A DNA stretch of 64,000 nt from positions 62,001 to 126,000 of the forward strand of contig NZ_AAVU01000016.1 in assembly GCF_000169095.1 (NCBI RefSeq), written 5' to 3'. Position numbers and translations under genes: made by a program. Origin of the DNA: Lyngbya sp. PCC 8106 (lineage in GTDB: Bacteria; Cyanobacteriota; Cyanobacteriia; Cyanobacteriales; Microcoleaceae). Of this stretch, positions 56,340 through 64,000 are shown piece after piece; the first letter of the stretch is position 1, and each line of letters starts with the position of its first letter. Below the pieces are notes generated by a model. It did not search any database and was not told where the DNA came from. It saw only the letters and a list, made by a program, of their open reading frames with translations.

Positions 56340-57329
56340 ATGACCGGATGGTACACCATCACACCTACAGGGCCGATTACTATTGGCAATCTCACCCCCG
56401 TTGGACAAAATAGCGGACAGGTCGGCTGTCGCTGGCCTCCGAACGGTCATCAGTTGGCGGCTTGTTTGAATTTGCCCAGTCATGCTCAACTCTGGGGGCC
56501 GTTTTGGTATTGCGATTCCACTCTTTACGTTCTTTTGCCTTTACCCGTTTATACCCTTGATATTGCTGAGAACCGCACCTCTAAAGAATCTCCTCCGCAA
56601 AACCTTTATCGTTTGGTTTGGGATGAACAAGAACAGTGGCAAGTACAAAGCCAACACCAAGGTCAAGAGATTGAGGTTATTGGGGGTCAATATCTGATTC
56701 CAATTAATACTTTGGAGGAGTTTTGGCGATCGCAGGAGTGGAGTTTCTCGTCGGGAAAACCTGATGATAATGAGTTAAAACATTTGCCTTGGGAAACTTT
56801 AACTTTAAGTCACAACAGTCGGGAGGATTTTCAAGTTAAAGATGAAGGCGGTTTTTTTGCCGAAATGACGACTTTATTAGATCCTGATTGGTCAATTTTG
56901 GTCAAAATTATCGGTGAATACGAACCGCCCAAGACGGGGATTTTAGGGGCGGGAACTCCGGTCACGGTTCGTTCTGTGCGAGGACGTTCTCGATGGGAAA
57001 ATTTGGGGGCCGAATGTGCCAACCCTAAAGAGGCTATTTTACTCACGGGCGCGCTTTGGCAACAACCCCAAACCAAGCTTTCCTGTCCCACACCCCCAGG
57101 AGTCAAGGGTTATGCGGCGGAAATGGGCGTTCCTTGGCAGTCTTGGAAGAAAGTTCGCGATCGCCACGATCCCACCCGTCGAGTTGCGGTACTCACGCCT
57201 GGGGAGTGGATGACTCCTGCGGGGGCGGTGTATTTGTGGGCGGGAACTTCCCCTGTTTCTCATTCGGGGCCATTACCCGATCCGTTTAACCGTCACGTTT
57301 TGGGCTACGGACATTTGTGGTTATTTTGA
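56340..57329 (+). CDS. cmr3: Cmr3 (Cas5-group RAMP)
   Basis: A 329-residue RAMP. The N-terminus MTGWYTITPTGPITIGNLTP and the motif LYVLLPLPVYTLD are Cmr3-like, and GWRGDG-like palm motifs are absent. A G-rich loop is near the C-terminus (SGPLPDPFNRHVLGYGH). It caps the 5' handle of the crRNA in the Cmr complex. It follows an AGGAGG site, 97 bases after cmr2. Confidence 0.8.
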   Translation: MTGWYTITPTGPITIGNLTPVGQNSGQVGCRWPPNGHQLAACLNLPSHAQLWGPFWYCDSTLYVLLPLPVYTLDIAENRTSKESPPQNLYRLVWDEQEQWQVQSQHQGQEIEVIGGQYLIPINTLEEFWRSQEWSFSSGKPDDNELKHLPWETLTLSHNSREDFQVKDEGGFFAEMTTLLDPDWSILVKIIGEYEPPKTGILGAGTPVTVRSVRGRSRWENLGAECANPKEAILLTGALWQQPQTKLSCPTPPGVKGYAAEMGVPWQSWKKVRDRHDPTRRVAVLTPGEWMTPAGAVYLWAGTSPVSHSGPLPDPFNRHVLGYGHLWLF

Positions 57330-57339
57330 GGACTTATTT

Positions 57340-58188
57340 ATGACAGTTGAATGGTTAATTTGTTGCGAACCCGTTCATATTGGCGGCGCCGATAGTAGCA
57401 TCCGAGGCAATAATAATCCCATTTATCGGTTGAGCGATCGCACGCCAGCTATTCCGGGAAGTTCTGTGCGGGGTGCGTTGCGAGAACACGCCGAAAATCA
57501 AGAAGATTACAAAGATTTGGTCAACAATTGGTTTGGTAAAAAATTGGGGAAAAATGAAGAGATTTCCGATGATAACGTTTCACGGGGAGGGATTGCTTTA
57601 AGTTGGGCTTGGCCGGTTTGGTGGCCCGTTCATGTGTTGGGGTATGGCAATTGGTGGATCAGTTGTTTGGGTTGGCTGAACCGTTTTCAACAGCTTTCTC
57701 AACAGTCTGTTTTGAATTTAAACGATCGCAATTTAATATATATTACCGAACAGCAGTTACAGGGAAAAGATGTCTTTCTCCGGTGGTTGAAATTGAAAAA
57801 TGTGCAGTATGATTCTGAGATCACTAATAAGATCACTAAAAATTTACCCCGTTCCCAAAACATACCGAGCATCGACATTCCTAGCGATCGCTTAATTGTG
57901 GTTCCAGATACCAGTATTAATCTGTTTGTGGATATGGGGTTAGTTCGTCAACCGAGAGTGAGTATAAAGGATGAACCCGACGAAAAGGGAAATTTAATCG
58001 ACAATCTTTTTGCGGTGGAAGGATTGCCTCCGGGAGCGGTATTTTTCGTCACCTGGACGACTCGTGGAAAGCTTGAAAAATTAGAAAAATGGGAAAAGTT
58101 TCTCCACGATGAACATTATTTAGGCGGACTCTGGAGTGTCGGTTACGGACGGGTGGTAATTCAGCCATTTCAGGAGGAAAATAAGTGA
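57340..58188 (+). CDS. cmr4: Cmr4 (Cas7-group RAMP)
   Basis: A 282-residue RAMP protein. It begins VEWLICCEPVHIGGADSSIRG, followed by PAIPGSSVRGALREHAE, the characteristic Cmr4 loop. The C-terminal LGGLWSVGYGRVVIQPF gives the glycine-rich RAMP loop. Cmr4 forms the backbone of the complex and cuts target RNA at 6-base intervals. It starts 11 bases after cmr3 and its stop overlaps cmr5 by one base. Confidence 0.8.
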   Translation: MTVEWLICCEPVHIGGADSSIRGNNNPIYRLSDRTPAIPGSSVRGALREHAENQEDYKDLVNNWFGKKLGKNEEISDDNVSRGGIALSWAWPVWWPVHVLGYGNWWISCLGWLNRFQQLSQQSVLNLNDRNLIYITEQQLQGKDVFLRWLKLKNVQYDSEITNKITKNLPRSQNIPSIDIPSDRLIVVPDTSINLFVDMGLVRQPRVSIKDEPDEKGNLIDNLFAVEGLPPGAVFFVTWTTRGKLEKLEKWEKFLHDEHYLGGLWSVGYGRVVIQPFQEENK

Positions 58189-58637
58189 TGGATCAAAATG
58201 TTGTATCCTATGAGTTGGATCGAGAAGTTTTTCAACTCCTCAAGGCGGGTGCCGGCTCAATTGAGCAAATTAAACAGTGGCAAGGTGCGGCCAGTGGTAT
58301 TGCTGATTACGTCTCCAATTGGGGCGTTGTACGCTTTTGGGCGATGTCTCGTTCTCTCCGGTTATTAAATGGAGAAATACCCGATGCTAATCAAGATTCG
58401 GACGAACAAAGGCGTTATTTTGCTTGGGGTGTTGCACGGGTGGTTTTGTGTAGAATTGTTGGTAATGATTTAAACATTCGCTCCAATATGACAACGGATG
58501 AATTTCAGGAACGTTTTCAAAATTTGAATTTCAATGAACAGGTTTTGTTGACGGATTTGTTAATTGAAATTGCCGATACAATTCAATTTTGGACTATGCG
58601 ACTCAAGGATGCAAAAAATAGTCAAACTGAACCTTAA
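58188..58637 (+). CDS. cmr5: Cmr5 (Cas11-group small subunit)
   Basis: A 149-residue helical protein. Motifs are VSNWGVVRFWAMSRSLRLL, the start of the first helical pair, and LLIEIADTIQFWTMRLK near the end, in line with small Cmr5 proteins. It lines the crRNA backbone in the complex. I used the ATG at 58188; a GTG one codon earlier is possible. It ends the operon. Confidence 0.65.
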   Translation: MDQNVVSYELDREVFQLLKAGAGSIEQIKQWQGAASGIADYVSNWGVVRFWAMSRSLRLLNGEIPDANQDSDEQRRYFAWGVARVVLCRIVGNDLNIRSNMTTDEFQERFQNLNFNEQVLLTDLLIEIADTIQFWTMRLKDAKNSQTEP

Positions 58638-58677
58638 AGTCGTTCGATTTCACTACAATATACTTCAGTTATAGAGA

Positions 58678-58710
58678 AAAGGCACGGTTAGACTGTGCCT
58701 TTATTTTTTT
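58678..58710 (+). terminator. Terminator of the cmr operon
   Basis: AAAGGCAC (58678-58685) pairs with GTGCCTTT (58695-58702) around GGTTAGACT, then A and seven T. It lies only four bases before the first repeat of the array. It therefore stops the cmr transcript before the array, consistent with the array being read from the other side. Confidence 0.9.
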
Positions 58711-58713
58711 GCG

Positions 58714-60462
58714 GTATCAACACCTTTTCTTTCTAATGAAAGTCGCTACGATCGCAGCAGCAGCGACATTACTATTCCAAAATCCTGTTTCAACACCTTT
58801 TCTTTCTAATGAAAGTCGCTACAAAACATCTTCCTGACATTACCCTATCTTTCTGTTGGTTTCAACACCTTTTCTTTCTAATGAAAGTCGCTACCTACGA
58901 AAAAGATGGGGAGAACAAAATTTACACCAAAATTGTGTTTCAACACCTTTTCTTTCTAATGAAAGTCGCTACAATCAAATGAGTCGAGTCGAGGTCGCCC
59001 CTGGCTGTTGGTATGGTTTCAACACCTTTTCTTTCTAATGAAAATCGCTACGAATGAAGATCTAGCTATCTCCCGCGCCGCTATGTTGCTGTTTCAACAC
59101 CTTTTCTTTCTAATGAAAGTCGCTACTTTGTACGCCGGAGATGGCGCAACGCTTCATACAGTGTTTCAACACCTTTTCTTTCTAATGAAAGTCGCTACAC
59201 CGCGCGATCGCAAACAATCAAGTTTTGAAGGCAGTTTCAACACCTTTTCTTTCTAATGAAAGTCGCTACAAAAGGTTTCCAGATACTCTTATTCGGCAAT
59301 ACATAGGTTTCAACACCTTTTCTTTCTAATGAAAGTCGCTACCAAAACAACAAATTAGCAAGTGTTCAGACAACCAATATCCAGTTTCAACACCTTTTCT
59401 TTCTAATGAAAGTCGCTACTCCTCCATAAAAATAAAACCTTGTAAAGATTTACAAGGTGTTTCAACACCTTTTCTTTCTAATGAAAGTCGCTACTAAAAC
59501 TGGCTAAAAACTAAGGCTTAAGCATCAACTGTTTCAACACCTTTTCTTTCTAATGAAAGTCGCTACTTGATGTCGCAATCTCGTTAAGATGGATCGTTTT
59601 GTTGTTGGGTTTCAACACCTTTTCTTTCTAATGAAAGTCGCTACTTAATTCAAGAATTAATAGAAGAATACGCTATTGATGGTTTCAACACCTTTTCTTT
59701 CTAATGAAAGTCGCTACAAGTTGTTAGCTTCTATGGATCTCGATGAAGTATGGGGTTTCAACACCTTTTCTTTCTAATGAAAGTCGCTACTGTATATTCA
59801 CAACGAATGAACGGTGCGGTTGAAAATCCTATTGTGTTTCAACACCTTTTCTTTCTAATGAAAGTCGCTACAAAGGTTGTAAAAAATCAGTCGGAATAAG
59901 TTTCCTGTTTCAACACCTTTTCTTTCTAATGAAAGTCGCTACAAGGTCGGTAAATACAAAGAAGTGGAGGTAGTCAAGGATAGGTTTCAACACCTTTTCT
60001 TTCTAATGAAAGTCGCTACAATATCCAGTCAAGATTCCTAAAAGATGGGTTGATCGGTTTCAACACCTTTTCTTTCTAATGAAAGTCGCTACCACCTACT
60101 GAAGTTGAGGAAATTTACACGGTATATGTTTCAACACCTTTTCTTTCTAATGAAAGTCGCTACCCTAATTCTCCTGTCTTTAGAATATTTTATCTGAGTC
60201 GATTTGTTTCAACACCTTTTCTTTCTAATGAAAGTCGCTACTAGAGTTGGAATTACCCCACAACTTCTTGTTTGAATCAGTTTCAACACCTTTTCTTTCT
60301 AATGAAAGTCGCTACACATGGCTTGGATTGCACGATGGCTAGCTGAAGCGCAAGTTTCAACACCTTTTCTTTCTAATGAAAGTCGCTACAAGGGGTTATA
60401 TCCTTTGACCGGTACGCAGAAATGTAGTTTCAACACCTTTTCTTTCTAATGAAAGTCGCTAC
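58714..60462 (-). CRISPR. CRISPR array, 24 repeats of 36 bp and 23 spacers
   Basis: Repeats begin GTTTCAACACC and end GAAAGTCGCTAC on the plus strand; I located 24 starts from 58714 to 60427. Spacers are 35-45 bases. Reverse-complemented, the repeat ends GTTGAAAC, the 8-base 5' tag typical of type III crRNAs, so it is transcribed on the minus strand. The repeat at 58714 is altered (GTATC for GTTTC) and one at 59016 has GAAAATC for GAAAGTC. The altered end repeat fits a leader-distal end at 58714. Leader side is 60463-60749. Confidence 0.97.
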
Positions 60463-60749
60463 CCCTCTATTTAAACCCCTTACCCTGCCTTGTGTCTAGA
60501 CCCAGTTTGCGAGGGGTACTCAAAACAGCCTCGCGCATTGGGGTAAAACGGTCGAGCAAACAACCTGAAACCCTTACAGGGAGGGATATCGAGGCTCTCA
60601 ACGAAACAATCAGCCTTTCAGCCATTTTGCCTGACCCTCGCAAAAATTGTCAACTCAGAGAAATTAATCCGGATCAGGAGTCCGGTGTCAGGGGTTTGCG
60701 ATCGCCTCAGTAACAGGTTATTCACCCCCATCCTTAAAACATAACCCGA
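60463..60749 (-). promoter_or_regulatory. CRISPR leader region
   Basis: The 287 bases between the array and the cmr6-like gene contain no convincing gene. TTTGCGAGGG (60506-60515) and CCCTCGCAAA (60635-60644) are perfect inverse copies. The position, next to the undamaged end of the array, is where a leader with promoter and integration signals should be. Confidence 0.65.
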
Positions 60750-62342
60750 TTATTGGGACAGCCAAATGCGAGTAAAATGTTTTTGGCGGAGAGTTTCTTC
60801 AACATCGGGATCGAATACTGTCAGCAAACAGAAACTCTCATATTCTCGCACTGCATAACCCGAAGGTCGAGGTTTTTTACCCTTCTTTTTGCTATCTTCA
60901 TTATCAATAATTCCACACCAACTCGGTTTATCCTTCGCATTAGTGCTACAAACTTTATGAACAATTTCTTCCCAGAGGGTCGGTTCACCTTGCCAAATAC
61001 TAACAATTTTTCCAGCAGTTATGTTATTGGAAAATTGCAACCCTGCCCCTTTAGCAAGCTGACGAATAATTTCCTGTAAACGTTCGATGAGAGACTGAAG
61101 ATATTGACCAGGATTTTCTTCAAAAACCCCACTGGAAGCCACAGGAGAAACCTCAAATTCACTTCCGCGAAACCCATTGAACCTGTCAAGTATATGAGGG
61201 GGACGTCGCCAACCGGGGCCAAGTCCACCCAAGCGACTACTTAAATCCAATAATCTCCCAATTAAATCATCAAATGATGAATTACAATCGACATTAATTA
61301 CCCAAGTTTCATGGGCATCTTTTGCTTTAGTATTTGCATAGTCTTGATTTTGTAATTTAAACGGGGATTTAACTTGCCCTAAATAACTCGTCAGTTGAAG
61401 TTGGGCGGGACTTGTTAGCCCTCCAAAAACTTTGTTCGTGAGTGCGATCGCATTTTGACGGGAAAGTAACGACAACGCCAACCGGGTAAAATATCCCCGC
61501 AAATTTGCCCGTAAAACTTGAGGAGTCCAACGATAAATTCCATTTTGGTTCTTTTCGGGTTTATTTGGATTATTATTATACTGTTGAACACAGGGTTTCA
61601 TTCCTGTGAGTTCTATTTGCCATTTTCCAGACGGAATAGAAGTTCCCAACCGCCCAAACCCCGAAGCCGTTCCCCGTCCTATTCCCCGCTTTTCTAACAT
61701 TTGTTTGAGTTGGGTTTCCAGCCATTCTTTCTGTTGAGGAGTTGCCCCTTCTTTCAACAAAACTTGTAAGCTTTTGTTTCCGGGAGTCGGTTTTGGGGGA
61801 TGTTTTGGCGAAACTTGCCACTGAACGCTTAAGTTCTTACTTTTTTCATTAAAAATTTGCCATTCTTGTTGAGCATAAAGCGGAAACGGTTTTAGATCTT
61901 TTTTTAACAGCACACTTTCAAACCGAATTTTGCGGGGTTGCCAACCGGTTTTATCGGGTTTCAACAAACTCAACCAAAATTGTTGTTCCGAGGCTTCGAG
62001 GTTGGGTAAATTGGTTTTAATCCACTTTAAAAATGCACCCCGTATACTCGAACCGGGAATATAGGGAACGCCGCCAACTTGTGCGGGTAAAATTCCCCCT
62101 TCTGAAAAAATATAACCCCCGACTTGAATCGGACTGAGAACTTCTAATTTATCAACTCGAACGGTGTATTGCTTCCCGTTGCGTGGCTCTACGGTTCCAT
62201 TCCAAGCGTTAATAATTTCTTTATTACTGTTTGGTTTTTGAACAATATGTTTTGTTTTTGGAGTCCAACCTTTTTCTTTTTCGAGCTGTTCACAATTAAC
62301 AACAGTGTACCATTTTGGCATATCTTCAGGTAAAGGCAACAT
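60750..62342 (-). CDS. Dual-RAMP protein, probable Cmr6-Cmr1 fusion
   Basis: A 530-residue protein, larger than a single Cmr1 or Cmr6. The first RAMP domain has PGSSIRGAFLKW near 97-108 and a glycine-rich loop GIGRGTASGFGRLG at 220-233. A second domain begins near 277 with LRANLRGYFTRLALSLL, KVFGG at 304-308 and a second glycine loop, GGLGPGWRRPP, further on. The operon lacks separate cmr1 and cmr6, so this chain may supply both. It is alone on the minus strand with the array downstream. Domain order (Cmr6-like first) is inferred. Confidence 0.65.
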   Translation of the reverse strand: MLPLPEDMPKWYTVVNCEQLEKEKGWTPKTKHIVQKPNSNKEIINAWNGTVEPRNGKQYTVRVDKLEVLSPIQVGGYIFSEGGILPAQVGGVPYIPGSSIRGAFLKWIKTNLPNLEASEQQFWLSLLKPDKTGWQPRKIRFESVLLKKDLKPFPLYAQQEWQIFNEKSKNLSVQWQVSPKHPPKPTPGNKSLQVLLKEGATPQQKEWLETQLKQMLEKRGIGRGTASGFGRLGTSIPSGKWQIELTGMKPCVQQYNNNPNKPEKNQNGIYRWTPQVLRANLRGYFTRLALSLLSRQNAIALTNKVFGGLTSPAQLQLTSYLGQVKSPFKLQNQDYANTKAKDAHETWVINVDCNSSFDDLIGRLLDLSSRLGGLGPGWRRPPHILDRFNGFRGSEFEVSPVASSGVFEENPGQYLQSLIERLQEIIRQLAKGAGLQFSNNITAGKIVSIWQGEPTLWEEIVHKVCSTNAKDKPSWCGIIDNEDSKKKGKKPRPSGYAVREYESFCLLTVFDPDVEETLRQKHFTRIWLSQ

Positions 62343-62767
62343 AATAGTCTTAGGATTGGGTGTCAGTTGGATTAGATTCGATTGATTTTGGAAAAATTTT
62401 CCTTAATTTATAGTGTACACCAGCCAAAATTGAAACGCCATCACAAACCATAAATCAAAAGTTATTTTACTTGAAAAATTAGATAATTATACGTTGGGTT
62501 GTCTGTTAGTGTCGGGTGTCAGGTGTTCAAGATTATCGATGATATATTGAGATGAGCCGCAGCTTAATCTAATAAAAGGAGGCAACCGTTACTACATCAA
62601 AAAAAGCTGTTATATTGGCATATTTTTTTAACAACAAAAGTTCTATAAAAATCGCCTATTTAAGTCAGAAATAGGAGAAAATAGAGGTGTCAGGTGTTGG
62701 GTGTTAGGTGTTATGTTCGATGAAACCCGAAACCCGAAACCTTCAAGATCCATCCGAGGACTGCGCC
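62343..62767. other. Divergent region between dual-RAMP gene and helicase
   Basis: It contains heptad clusters at about 62508-62532 and 62687-62742 and probably two divergent promoters. No gene was recognised. Confidence 0.5.
62687..62742. repeat. Heptad repeat cluster, copy 2
   Basis: GTGTCAGGTGTTGGGTGTTA then GGTGTTATGTTCGATGAAAC: the inverse of the cluster at 56244-56317, with matches continuing into the AAACCCGAAACCC tail. Confidence 0.85.
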
Positions 62768-64000
62768 GTGACTGAACTATTACCGGGAACAGAAGTGATC
62801 GCCCGTGGTTTGAAATGGGAAGTTGTGACTTCTCAACCGCTAGGACAACAAACCCTTTATCGCCTGCGCTGTTTGGAGGGGGTCATACGCGGAGAGGAAC
62901 TTGATATTTTGGTTCCCTTTGAAACTATTCGGGCGCTGCGGCGAGAACTTAACCCCGCCAAAGCCTCTCCCCTGGCAAATTGGCTGGTTTATCATCAAGC
63001 CTTTCTCCTCGAACAAGCTTTGGGTCAACGGGCTTTGCAGGCGGTGCAACCGGGGCGGCTGCGACTCGAACCCTATCAACTGGTTCCGGTTTTACGCGCC
63101 CTTCGCATGAGTCGGGTGCGGTTGCTGTTGGCTGATGGGGTGGGTTTGGGAAAAACCATTCAGGCGGGACTGGTGTTAACGGAGTTGATGGCGCGGCGGA
63201 TGGCGCACCGGATTTTAATCGTATCTCCCGCCGGCCCCCTGCTGGAACAGTGGAAGCTGGAAATGTCCGAACGGTTTAGCTTGCGGTTTGACGTGGTGAA
63301 CCGTTCCCATTTGCAGGAAATACGCCGCAGTAACGAACTGGGGGCGAACCCCTTTGATTATATCCCCCTCGGTTTGGTTTCCATTGACTTCCTCAAACAG
63401 GAACGCATTCTCGACCTTTTGGAACGGGCCAGCTATGATGTGATTATCCTCGATGAAGCCCATCACTGCATGGACTTGGGAAGCATTGGCGATCGCGAAG
63501 ACTCTCAACGCCGTCGGTTGGCTGAAGTTTTGGCTCGACGCTGCGATACGTTTTTGATGTTAACCGCCACCCCCCACGATGGGAACGATCGCTCTTTTGC
63601 GTCTCTGTGCGAACTGCTTGACCCCTCCTTGGTGGATGGACGGGGAAGCTTGCGGGGCGATCGCTACAAACGCCATGTGATCCGACGCCTGAAACGCCAC
63701 ATCGTTGATCCCGTCACTAAAGAACTCCAGTTCAAAGAACGGATCGTCAAACCGCAGCCGGTCGCCGCCGATCCGCAACACTATCCCCAGTTTGAAGCCT
63801 TGCAGAGGGGACTCCTCGAACTCCTCGCCCCCCAACTCAAACGCGCCTTTCGAGCCAAACGCTACAGCGATGTTTTGGCGTTTATCGCCCTACTCAAGCG
63901 CAGCGTTTCCAGCGTCGAAGCCTGTAAAGCCACCTTGGGCGTTGTTGCCGATCGCTTTCAACAGATTCTCACCCAAAGTTCAGAAAATCAAGAAAGTCGC
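62768..64000 (+). CDS. SNF2-family helicase, DISARM DrmD-like (partial, cut by window edge)
   Basis: 411 codons are visible from GTG 62768 (preceded by GAGGA); an in-frame ATG at 62720 lies inside the heptad repeat. P-loop DGVGLGKTIQAGL, then ILIVSPAGPLLEQW, the DEAH box VIILDEAHHC and the motif LMLTATPHDGNDRSFASL are clear SNF2 motifs. The pattern LLDPSLVDGRGSLRG...HVIRRLKRHI is what I associate with DrmD of DISARM, an anti-phage system. No other drm gene is visible, so this is unconfirmed. The codon bias is clearly more GC-rich than the tns genes. Confidence 0.7.
   Translation, partial: MTELLPGTEVIARGLKWEVVTSQPLGQQTLYRLRCLEGVIRGEELDILVPFETIRALRRELNPAKASPLANWLVYHQAFLLEQALGQRALQAVQPGRLRLEPYQLVPVLRALRMSRVRLLLADGVGLGKTIQAGLVLTELMARRMAHRILIVSPAGPLLEQWKLEMSERFSLRFDVVNRSHLQEIRRSNELGANPFDYIPLGLVSIDFLKQERILDLLERASYDVIILDEAHHCMDLGSIGDREDSQRRRLAEVLARRCDTFLMLTATPHDGNDRSFASLCELLDPSLVDGRGSLRGDRYKRHVIRRLKRHIVDPVTKELQFKERIVKPQPVAADPQHYPQFEALQRGLLELLAPQLKRAFRAKRYSDVLAFIALLKRSVSSVEACKATLGVVADRFQQILTQSSENQESR

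Noticed and set aside
60492..60713. A 73-codon plus-strand frame in the spacer after the array
   Set aside because: No recognisable domain or binding site; it covers the inferred CRISPR leader and carries its inverted repeat.
40899..64000. Far transposon end inside the window
   Set aside because: I looked for inverted forms of the 21-bp repeat (GATTAGCAGC or TTATGTGCGAA type) at 45.4-45.6, 48.8, 50.6-51.9, 58.6 and 62.3-62.8 kb and found no convincing cluster.

Overview
The window is a piece of a cyanobacterial chromosome, most likely from a filamentous, non-unicellular lineage. The evidence is the frequent GCGATCGC (HIP1) octamers, the cyanobacterial gene families (TIGR01777 epimerase, DUF3352, fasciclin and PEP-CTERM proteins, HetC/HetP-type genes), short heptamer microsatellites and AT-rich spacers. 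I cannot name the genus from sequence alone. No tRNA or rRNA gene was recognised.

1-21.8 kb is ordinary chromosome with two IS200/IS605-type insertions. It holds a partial methyltransferase, a SemiSWEET protein, a radical SAM protein, a dispersed set of exopolysaccharide genes (WecG/TagA transferase, polyprenyl-phosphate sugar transferase, WcaI-type transferase), a GTPase plus TIGR01777 epimerase pair, DUF3352, fasciclin, cysK, a 1-Cys peroxiredoxin and mutS. One insertion is a complete TnpA+TnpB element. The other is TnpB-only and has a frameshifted ribbon-helix-helix gene facing it.

22.3-33.5 kb is a secretion cassette. It has a HetC-like exporter (cyclic-nucleotide-binding-like, C39 protease and ABC domains), a HlyD adaptor, a frame-broken hetP-like gene, two small double-glycine precursors whose leaders match and whose cores both end in Trp-Tyr, a large RTX-type protein with near-perfect 261-bp tandem repeats, and a PpiC-type isomerase. 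Three copies of a 13-bp palindrome (TGCCA-N3-TGGCA) lie upstream of the adaptor and the precursors and may be a shared operator.

33.8-40.9 kb is again housekeeping: PEP-CTERM protein, MOSC, radC, TM2, miaA and gyrB.

At 40,900, two bases after the gyrB stop codon, a Tn7-like transposon appears to begin: three tandem 21-bp repeats, a strong hairpin, then tnsA, tnsB, tnsC, tniQ and a convergent larger TniQ/TnsD-like gene with extra helix-turn-helix domains. The placement (tns end against the 3' end of a conserved gene) copies the Tn7/glmS arrangement. Downstream lies defence-type cargo: a DUF262/HNH nuclease, two paralogous small HTH proteins, a type III-B CRISPR-Cas locus and, at the right edge, a DISARM DrmD-like SNF2 helicase. 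The far transposon end was not found and may lie outside the window.

The CRISPR locus is split. A CARF-HEPN RNase, cas10/cmr2, cmr3, cmr4 and cmr5 read right. A 24-repeat array and an unusual dual-RAMP protein (probably Cmr6 plus Cmr1 in one chain) read left. No cas1, cas2 or cas6 is in the window.
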